51,398 bases of DNA from Bacilli bacterium (GTDB lineage: Bacteria; Bacillota_I; Bacilli_A; Haloplasmatales; Haloplasmataceae). Numbering within the stretch: the stretch's first letter is position 1; every line of letters starts with the position of its first letter. Location: NCBI GenBank assembly GCA_012516175.1, contig JAAYWZ010000002.1, positions 1 through 51,398 on the forward strand. Direction: 5' to 3'. Below, one piece after another: positions 45,024 through 51,398 of this stretch. Below the pieces are notes generated by a model. It saw only the letters and a program-made list of their open reading frames with translations, was not told the DNA's origin and did not search any database. A program made the translations under genes and the position numbers.

Positions 45024-47423
45024 CTAACGGGTATTCGATTGTTTTATAATCGGTACGGTAAGGGTTTTAGTAGCACCATGTGCTAAAGTCACCTTTATCT
45101 CCCCTTCACCTTCTTCACGTTTGGTTTTAACCCAGAAGGCAATGCTTCCACCAATTAGGGCAAGCTGCTTAGGACCAATCACTTCTAGATTTGGTGAAGT
45201 TTCGATTTTTACTCCATCAAAGGCATAGGGTAGGATGTTACCATAAATGTCAACTAATCTAACTTGAATCCGAGCCACATCATATGTTTCCGCAATTATT
45301 AGTTTGTCTTTATTAGTTTTTACCTCTAAAAATCTTTCTTTTGCATCGCCTTTAATAACTTCGCAAACTTTTTGATTACTCTGATAACCGATGATTATAT
45401 ATTTAACTTCACAACCCCAATTATTAACATATTTAGTATATAGTTCGGCTCCCCGTTGATAATTCAAACGATATTTAACCATTATATAAGCCATGGTAAG
45501 AAGTCCCTTGATATTTAATTTACCTTTTTGACTAATTTGCTTAAAAACTGTTTTTAACTTCTTAGCATCTTTCTTAGCGAATCCTTCACTTTCAAGTAAA
45601 TCACCAAAGAAATCATCGATGATGATGGGGGGATGGGGTAAATATTTAAACTCGCTATTATCCGGATAAAAGCGACCAAGATAATCCTCATTGCGATAAA
45701 CATCAATATAATCACAATTAGTAAAGACATAGACCTTGCCTAATAATGATGCATCGTATTCACCAGGATTAAAAGTACTCGCGACATGTAAAACAGGATA
45801 TTTATCTTGTTGGCTACTATAAGCATAAAAGGCAGTTTTTTCTAAGCGGAACATATCCATAACTCCATGATGACAAATGCGGTCACCACTACCAAACTCT
45901 TTATGGGTATTATAATCAAACATACACCAACCAATAGCACCACTAATATCCTCAGTTTGATACATCGCATTTAGCACTCTTAAATGCCTTAAAGCATGTT
46001 CTACGCGTTTTATTTCTGGGTCAAACTTCTTAGTAGGATACATATGTCCATTATGTTCTGTAACTAGATATGGCACCTTCTTTTGAGCAACCTTTTTACG
46101 TTTATCTAAGCCTTGATTCTTGCCCGAGTGCACAAAATCATTATAAGTATAGACATCTTCAAAAAGATGGCTATGTTTAAAGTTTCTGACTCCTCCAGTA
46201 GCACGTGTATCATCAAGTGTTTTGGCAATTTGATTCATTTCTTGGTAAAACTGATCATCATCAGCCGATTCATTAATACGAACACCCCATAAGATAATAG
46301 ACGGATGATTAAAATAATTAACAATCATTTCCCGTAAGTTATTCTTACTATGCTCTTTCCATTCCGCATCACCTATATGTTGCCATCCAGGAATCTCACA
46401 GAACACTAATAAACCTAACTCATCGCATTTACGCACAAAATGTTTAGATTGCGGATAATGAGATAACCTAACAATATTAACTCCTAATTGGTTCTTAAGG
46501 ATTTCGGCATCTTCTTCTTGAGCACTTTTAGGCATCGCATAACCCACATAAGGATAACTCTGATGTCGATTTAAACCTCTTAATTTTAACTTCTTCCCGT
46601 TTAAATAAAAACCATTCGGTTTAAATAGGATTTCCCGAAAACCAAATCGCTCATTAACCTTATCGATTATCACATCATTATGTAGCAGTTCAACTATTAA
46701 ATGATATAAATTAGGATTATCAAGATCCCATAATTTAACATCACTAAGCTCTTCCTTAATGTAAATTTCTTGAGTATTAATATATAAGGGCTGATTTATT
46801 ACTTTTATGATGTTATCAGCATCTAATACTTTTATGTTTAATTTATAATAGTTATCGTTTATAGGTTCATTTAATACTATTTTAATCTCTAGTTGTTTGT
46901 TAAAATCTGTCACTTGCTTAGTTTTAATGAATAGATTATCGATATGAGTCTTAGGCACTATTTCTAATCTTACTTCCCGATAAATCCCTCCATATGCTAA
47001 ATAATCCATTACAAATCCAAAGGGAGGTATATCATTTCTTTCGTTACTATCAACTTTGACTATTAAATGATTATCTTCACCAAAGCGAAAATATGGTGTA
47101 ATATCAACAGAAAAAGGCGTGTAGCCACCATAATGTTTAGAAATAAAAGTACCATTTAAGTATACTTCACAGTAACTCATCACACCATCAAACTTAAGGA
47201 GTAACTGGTTATCTATATACTTTTTTGGTAAATTAAGAGTTTTATGGTAACATGAGATGAACTGATAAATATTTTCATCAAAATAATTATATGGTATTTC
47301 TTTAACAGTATGTGGTAAATCGACTTTTATACTATGGGAAAAGTCAACCATTTCTAAATACTCATCAGCAAAATTTGGCAAATAATCCCAATCATAATTT
47401 AGATGAAGTACTTCACGCATCAT
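45024..47423 (-). CDS. Glycoside hydrolase family 2 (beta-galactosidase/glucuronidase-like)
   Basis: 799 residues, no signal peptide, so cytoplasmic. A jelly-roll sugar-binding domain (1-160), an immunoglobulin-like domain (~165-265) and the TIM barrel (270-560) are followed by a C-terminal beta domain. Acid/base Glu385 is in ILWGVRINES and the nucleophile Glu456 in YLVTEHNGH; LRGLNRHQSYP and RLSHYPQS are family marks. A Lys-rich insert near 620-650 interrupts the C-terminal region. It cuts a terminal beta-linked sugar; galactose, glucuronate and mannose cannot be told apart. GGAGGG lies before two tandem ATGs. Unlinked functionally to the gcv genes after it. Confidence 0.92.
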   Translation of the reverse strand: MMREVLHLNYDWDYLPNFADEYLEMVDFSHSIKVDLPHTVKEIPYNYFDENIYQFISCYHKTLNLPKKYIDNQLLLKFDGVMSYCEVYLNGTFISKHYGGYTPFSVDITPYFRFGEDNHLIVKVDSNERNDIPPFGFVMDYLAYGGIYREVRLEIVPKTHIDNLFIKTKQVTDFNKQLEIKIVLNEPINDNYYKLNIKVLDADNIIKVINQPLYINTQEIYIKEELSDVKLWDLDNPNLYHLIVELLHNDVIIDKVNERFGFREILFKPNGFYLNGKKLKLRGLNRHQSYPYVGYAMPKSAQEEDAEILKNQLGVNIVRLSHYPQSKHFVRKCDELGLLVFCEIPGWQHIGDAEWKEHSKNNLREMIVNYFNHPSIILWGVRINESADDDQFYQEMNQIAKTLDDTRATGGVRNFKHSHLFEDVYTYNDFVHSGKNQGLDKRKKVAQKKVPYLVTEHNGHMYPTKKFDPEIKRVEHALRHLRVLNAMYQTEDISGAIGWCMFDYNTHKEFGSGDRICHHGVMDMFRLEKTAFYAYSSQQDKYPVLHVASTFNPGEYDASLLGKVYVFTNCDYIDVYRNEDYLGRFYPDNSEFKYLPHPPIIIDDFFGDLLESEGFAKKDAKKLKTVFKQISQKGKLNIKGLLTMAYIMVKYRLNYQRGAELYTKYVNNWGCEVKYIIIGYQSNQKVCEVIKGDAKERFLEVKTNKDKLIIAETYDVARIQVRLVDIYGNILPYAFDGVKIETSPNLEVIGPKQLALIGGSIAFWVKTKREEGEGEIKVTLAHGATKTLTVPIIKQSNTR

Positions 47424-47555
47424 TATCCCTCCACTATCTCACATTATAACAAGTTTCTTTCGAAATTAAAACAACATAAGCAAATCGATTTTCTTAACAC
47501 CCATTATTTAGTATGATAATAACTAAGTTAACAATAAAAATTAAGGAGGATACCC

Positions 47556-48455
47556 ATGAAAGTTGGTTTAATCGGTCTTGGGAAAATGGGATATAATCTC
47601 GCTCTCAACATGAGGGATAATCACATCGATGTAGTAGCTTATAATCGCTCCATCGAAAAAGTTAAAGAAATTGAGAAGGAAGGGGTCTTAGGAGCTTATT
47701 CTTTAACTGAATTAGTGGAAAAACTACCTAAGCCTAGAATTATCTGGTTAATGATTCCTGCAGGAGATCCTGTTGATGAAATGATTGATAAATTATTACC
47801 CCTAATTGAACAAGATGATATTATCATCGATGGTGGTAATTCGCATTATAAAGATACTTTAAGAAGAAAAGAGTTCTTAAAAGATAAAGGAATTAACTTC
47901 GTTGATATTGGTACTAGTGGTGGGATTAATGGGGCTCGCTATGGTGCTTGCATGATGATTGGTTGTAGCGATGATATCTTTAGCATCATTGAACCACTTG
48001 TAAAAGCACTTTGCGTACCTAATGGTTATTTACACACAGGTACAAATGGTAGTGGGCATTATGCGAAGATGGTACATAACGGGATTGAATATGGGATGTT
48101 ACAAGCGATTGCGGAAGGTTTTGAAATCCTTGAAAAAGCCCCCTTTAGTTTTGATTTGGAACAAGTTGCCAGGGTCTATAATCATGGCAGTGTCATTCGT
48201 GGTTGGTTAATGGAACTCCTGCAAAATGCCTTATCCAAAGATCCTAAATTAGAAAACATCTTGGGTGTTGTTCATTCTTCTGGTGAAGGATTATGGACTG
48301 TTCAAGAGGCATTGGAATTAAGAGTACCTGCCCAAGTAATTACGACAAGTTTATTTACCAGATATCGCTCAGAACAAACTGATACCTTTACAGGTAAGGT
48401 TATTGCAGCCTTACGCAATGAGTTTGGAGGTCACAAAGTCGAAACGAAAGAATGA
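47556..48455 (+). CDS. gnd: 6-phosphogluconate dehydrogenase, short (NAD-type) form
   Basis: 299 residues, the short YqeC/GndA-like class rather than the 470-residue enzyme. Rossmann motif GLIGLGKMGYNLA at the N terminus, IIDGGNSHYKDT, the catalytic IGTSGGINGARYG and NGSGHYAKMVHNGIEYGMLQAIAEG. It decarboxylates 6-phosphogluconate to ribulose 5-phosphate; the short class often prefers NAD. AAGGAGG precedes the ATG. It overlaps the zwf reading region closely, forming the operon gnd-zwf-cyclase. Confidence 0.94.
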   Translation: MKVGLIGLGKMGYNLALNMRDNHIDVVAYNRSIEKVKEIEKEGVLGAYSLTELVEKLPKPRIIWLMIPAGDPVDEMIDKLLPLIEQDDIIIDGGNSHYKDTLRRKEFLKDKGINFVDIGTSGGINGARYGACMMIGCSDDIFSIIEPLVKALCVPNGYLHTGTNGSGHYAKMVHNGIEYGMLQAIAEGFEILEKAPFSFDLEQVARVYNHGSVIRGWLMELLQNALSKDPKLENILGVVHSSGEGLWTVQEALELRVPAQVITTSLFTRYRSEQTDTFTGKVIAALRNEFGGHKVETKE

Positions 48456-48466
48456 GGGTGAAATAC

Positions 48467-49909
48467 ATGAATAATAATACATTTGTCATCTTTGGTGGAA
48501 CAGGTGACCTTACCCAGCGGAAATTGATGCCAGCTTTATATAATCTCATAAAAGAAGGAAGTTTACCTAAAGGATTTGCGGTCGTATCCATTGGAAGAAG
48601 AGATTTAACAAGAGAAGCTTATCTTGATCAAATTCAAACATCCATTAAAACCTTTAGTCGTTATCCTTTTGAAGAAAAAATCTGGGATGAGTTAAAAAAT
48701 CTGATATATTATAAGCAAATGGATTTTACGAATTTTGCTGAATATGAAAAACTCAAGGAATTCCTAGACTTTGTCGATATTAAGCATCATACAAAGGGAA
48801 ATCACATCTACTATCTAGCTGTAGCTCCAGAATTCTTTGACGTCATAGTTGATAATTTAGCAAAAGCTAATTTAAATGCACAAAATGGTAAGTTTTCAAG
48901 AGTAATGATTGAAAAACCTTTTGGACGGAATTTACAGAGTGCGATTTACCTCAATCAAAAAATTATTCAAGCTTTTGGCGAAGAGAATACATACCGGATT
49001 GATCATTATTTAGGGAAAGAAATGTTACAAAATATCATGGTGATAAGATTTGCGAACAGTTTATTTGAACCTGTTTGGAACAAGGATTATATTGAACAGG
49101 TGCAAATTACTTCTAGCGAGACAATAGGAATTGGTACCCGTGGTAGTTATTATGAAAACGCAGGAGCGATTCGCGATATGGTCCAAAGTCATCTCCTTCA
49201 ACTTTTAAGTTTAATTGCCATGGAACGTCCTAAAGATTTATCACCTAATAGTGTGCGAGATGAAAAAGTAAAAGTACTCCAAAAATTAAAACCAACATCT
49301 AAAGCGGAAATAAAGAAAAATATTGTGCGTGGTCAATATAAGTCATATCGAAGTGAACCTAATGTGAGCACCACCTCAACCACCGAAACATTTGTGGCTC
49401 TAAAACTTGAAGTGGATACCCCAAGATGGAAAAATGTACCTTTCTATATACGTACTGGTAAGAAATTACCAAGAAAGGCGATTGAAATAATTATTCAGTT
49501 CAAACAACCAGAAAAAATGCTTTACGACAATTTAACATCTATTCCCAACATGTTAATCATTAAAGTTCAACCACAAGAAGGTGTCTTCTTTGTCTTCAAT
49601 GCTAAAAAACCCGGCACCAAAAATACCATCATTCCCGTCCAAATGGACTTTTGTCAGAACTGTGATGTAGGAATAAATACACCCGAAGCTTATGAGCGAT
49701 TATTACTTGATGCTTTTAATGGTGATTCCACCCTCTTTGCACGATGGGATGAGGTTTTATATTCCTGGAAATTTATTGATGCTATTATTGAATCATGGCA
49801 AGATGATGAAGTTAATTTTCCTAATTATGAGGATGGCACCTATGGTCCAATTGAAGCAAACGAATTATTAGCCAAAGATGGTAAGGAATGGATTAATTTG
49901 GAGGATTAA
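48467..49909 (+). CDS. zwf: Glucose-6-phosphate 1-dehydrogenase
   Basis: 480 residues. The NADP-binding FVIFGGTGDLTQRKLMPALYNL starts the protein; the active-site RIDHYLGKEMLQNIMVIRFAN and FYIRTGKKLPRKA are intact. It oxidises glucose 6-phosphate to 6-phosphogluconolactone, yielding NADPH. The ATG at 48467 follows GAGGGTG; an in-frame ATG 15 bases upstream overlaps the gnd stop but lacks a ribosome binding site. 6-phosphogluconolactonase is not in the operon. Confidence 0.95.
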   Translation: MNNNTFVIFGGTGDLTQRKLMPALYNLIKEGSLPKGFAVVSIGRRDLTREAYLDQIQTSIKTFSRYPFEEKIWDELKNLIYYKQMDFTNFAEYEKLKEFLDFVDIKHHTKGNHIYYLAVAPEFFDVIVDNLAKANLNAQNGKFSRVMIEKPFGRNLQSAIYLNQKIIQAFGEENTYRIDHYLGKEMLQNIMVIRFANSLFEPVWNKDYIEQVQITSSETIGIGTRGSYYENAGAIRDMVQSHLLQLLSLIAMERPKDLSPNSVRDEKVKVLQKLKPTSKAEIKKNIVRGQYKSYRSEPNVSTTSTTETFVALKLEVDTPRWKNVPFYIRTGKKLPRKAIEIIIQFKQPEKMLYDNLTSIPNMLIIKVQPQEGVFFVFNAKKPGTKNTIIPVQMDFCQNCDVGINTPEAYERLLLDAFNGDSTLFARWDEVLYSWKFIDAIIESWQDDEVNFPNYEDGTYGPIEANELLAKDGKEWINLED

Positions 49910-49910
49910 A

Positions 49911-50537
49911 ATGAAAGTATATGATATATCCATGGTAATTGATGACACGATGCCTGTTTATAAGAATTTAGAAGTAAAAAAGCCAAAAACAATAATTCGT
50001 GACACTTTTGAAAACAGTAATCATTATGAGACTTCGATGTTATTGGATATGCACACAGGAACCCACATTGATGCACCTTTACATATGATCAAAGATGGTC
50101 AACCTATGAAAACATATAAAGTTGAAGATTTTATCACTAAATGTAAAGTACTAGATTTCACTGATGTTAATGATAAGATAACAATAAATGATTTACAAAA
50201 GAAAGATATTAATAGGGATGATTTTATCCTACTTAAAACCAAGAACTCACAAACAGAAGTATTTGAACCAAATTTTATCTATTTAGATAAAGATGCTGCT
50301 TACTATCTTAAGCAAATTGGTATAAAAGGAGTTGGAACTGATGGTTTGGGGATTGAGAGAAACCAAAAAGACCATGAAACCCATCTTCATTTACTAGGTA
50401 ATAACATCATGGTTATCGAAGGTTTAAGATTAAAAGATATAACTGAGGGTAGTTACACATTAATCATCTTACCACTTAAAATCTTACACACTGAAGCATG
50501 CCCTGCTAGGGCTATCCTAATCGAAGGACTCCTGTAA
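49911..50537 (+). CDS. Cyclase family protein (kynurenine formamidase-like)
   Basis: 208 residues. DISMVIDDTMPVYKN at the start, the metal motif MHTGTHIDAPLHM near residue 46 and GVGTDGLGIERN are characteristic of the superfamily. GGAGG lies 7 bases before the ATG at 49911, one base after the zwf stop. It shares family with the gene at 27979 but only moderate similarity. In place of a 6-phosphogluconolactonase it is the third gene of the operon; whether it opens a lactone or another ring is untested. Confidence 0.9.
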   Translation: MKVYDISMVIDDTMPVYKNLEVKKPKTIIRDTFENSNHYETSMLLDMHTGTHIDAPLHMIKDGQPMKTYKVEDFITKCKVLDFTDVNDKITINDLQKKDINRDDFILLKTKNSQTEVFEPNFIYLDKDAAYYLKQIGIKGVGTDGLGIERNQKDHETHLHLLGNNIMVIEGLRLKDITEGSYTLIILPLKILHTEACPARAILIEGLL

Positions 50538-50552
50538 AGGAGCCTTTTCTTT
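50521..50552 (+). terminator. Terminator of the gnd-zwf operon
   Basis: AAGGACTCC/GGAGCCTT (one bulge) around TGTAAA, then TTCTTTTATG; it includes the last codons of the cyclase gene. Confidence 0.75.
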
Positions 50553-50573
50553 TATGTCATTTTACCGAAATTA

Positions 50574-50602
50574 TTGACAGTTAACGTTTAAATAGATATA
50601 AT
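50574..50602 (+). promoter_or_regulatory. Sigma-A promoter of degV
   Basis: TTGACA (50574-50579), a 17-base spacer and TATAAT (50597-50602), a full consensus promoter. Confidence 0.9.
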
Positions 50603-50651
50603 ACTTTTAAGTTCAAACTATTTGATTATCAAAGTATTAATGGAGGAAATT

Positions 50652-51398
50652 ATGTCAAAGATTGGAATTGTTACGTGTAGTACCAGTGGTTTAGATTATT
50701 TACCTGGATATGAAGAAGTGCGGATTGCTCGCACCACCATTATTATGGATGGACAAGAATATCTTGATGGTTTAACCATGCATCCTCAAGACTTTTATGA
50801 TAAGTTAGATTCCTTACAAGATGTACCCAAAACAAGCCAACCTTCCACGGGACATTTACTAGAAATCTTTGAGGAAATGAAGGCTCAAGGCTATACTGAT
50901 ATTATTTATATTTCCATATCTGATCAACTTAGTGGAACTTATCAGGCTGTATGTTTAACTAAAGAGTTAATCGACGGTATCAATATCCATCCTTTTAATA
51001 CGAAAACTGCCACCTTTGTGCATGGTTTTATGGCCACTGAAGCCTATAGACTCGCTAAAGAAGGCAAATCTGTTGAAGAAATCCTCGCTTATCTAGAGTA
51101 TTTACGTGATAATGACCGAATTTTTTTCATGGTTGATGACTTAAAATACCTCGTAAAGAATGGGCGTTTATCAAATGTAGCTAGTGTTATCGCTAATATG
51201 TTGAAAATTAAACCATTATTAGAAATTGGTGACGATGGTAAAATCGTCGCTAAAGAAAAAATCCGTACTACCACAAAAGCCATCGACCGTGTTATCGATA
51301 GCTTTCTTGAAGATACGGATAACGGGAAAAATGCAAAATTTGTTTTTATCCTCCAAACCGACGCCAAGGATAAGGTAGCGTATGTCAAAGGACGTTTA
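50652..51398 (+). CDS. DegV family fatty-acid-binding protein, 3' end outside window
   Basis: 249 codons to the right edge with no stop; the family is about 280-290 residues, so perhaps 30-40 are missing. MSKIGIVTCSTSGLDYLPG opens the fold, TSQPSTGHLLEIFEEM and SISDQLSGTYQAV hold the fatty-acid-binding residues, and FFMVDDLKYLVKNGRLSNVAS is typical. DegV/FakB proteins carry a fatty acid for phosphorylation by FakA, feeding phospholipid synthesis. AGGAGGA (TGGAGGAAAT) lies 6 bases before the ATG. Confidence 0.93.
   Translation, partial: MSKIGIVTCSTSGLDYLPGYEEVRIARTTIIMDGQEYLDGLTMHPQDFYDKLDSLQDVPKTSQPSTGHLLEIFEEMKAQGYTDIIYISISDQLSGTYQAVCLTKELIDGINIHPFNTKTATFVHGFMATEAYRLAKEGKSVEEILAYLEYLRDNDRIFFMVDDLKYLVKNGRLSNVASVIANMLKIKPLLEIGDDGKIVAKEKIRTTTKAIDRVIDSFLEDTDNGKNAKFVFILQTDAKDKVAYVKGRL

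Noticed and set aside
1-51398. Mollicute code with TGA as tryptophan
   Set aside because: TGA ends several clearly complete genes (for example the HD-GYP and CvpA-like genes) and TGG is the Trp codon in conserved motifs; a class A PBP is also present.
1-51398. CRISPR arrays, tRNA genes, insertion sequences
   Set aside because: None was seen on either strand by eye; no repeated spacer pattern, cloverleaf or transposase was recognised.

Overview
The window reads as a stretch of chromosome from a low-GC Gram-positive bacterium (Firmicutes/Bacillota) that uses the standard code: TGA serves as a stop and Trp is TGG. The gene order is strikingly Bacillus-like: spoIIGA-sigE-sigG-ylmC-ylmE-sepF-ylmG-ylmH-(divIVA position)-T box-ileS, then spoVS-ymdB-rny-recA-pgsA, then a class B RNase P RNA and recU-ponA. 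Two late sporulation sigma factors, the pro-sigma-E protease and SpoVS point to a spore former or a close descendant of one. No species can be named from the sequence alone. No tRNA, CRISPR array, insertion sequence or prophage was seen.

Layout. 1-9030 (minus): ileS (3' end cut by the window edge) behind an isoleucine T box, the division/ylm cluster, the sporulation genes and a PrsW-like protease. 9.1-10.9 kb (plus): Hsp20 and an iron alcohol dehydrogenase. 10.9-18.5 kb (minus): MazG-like hydrolase, spoVS, ymdB, rny, recA, pgsA and a 3-methyladenine glycosylase. recA is split by a 1792-bp group II intron whose encoded protein has lost the reverse transcriptase active site but keeps a maturase-like C terminus. 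18.5-19.0 kb: rnpB. 19.1-28 kb: recU-ponA, two uncharacterised membrane proteins (one with a CvpA-like N terminus), a membrane dipeptidase and a Na/phosphate cotransporter. 28-36.8 kb: mixed genes (cyclase family, RNase Z, HD-GYP, patatin, nitroreductase, KDG kinase, SpoU methyltransferase, a second CDP-alcohol phosphatidyltransferase, two small secreted proteins).

36.9-44.9 kb (minus) is a catabolic block: tdh and kbl turn threonine into glycine plus acetyl-CoA, and gcvT-gcvH-gcvPA-gcvPB-lpd breaks glycine into CO2, ammonia and methylene-THF. A terminator and a new promoter divide the two units. 45-47.4 kb is a GH2 glycosidase. 47.5-50.5 kb (plus) is an oxidative pentose phosphate operon (gnd, zwf) ending in a second cyclase-family hydrolase. 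A DegV protein runs off the right edge.

The most interesting object is the recA intron: both splice junctions, domain V, the probable branch A and the exon-binding sites can be read in the sequence, and the intron protein looks like a splicing-only maturase. The long hairpin-rich leader of the KDG kinase gene is the second candidate for something undescribed.
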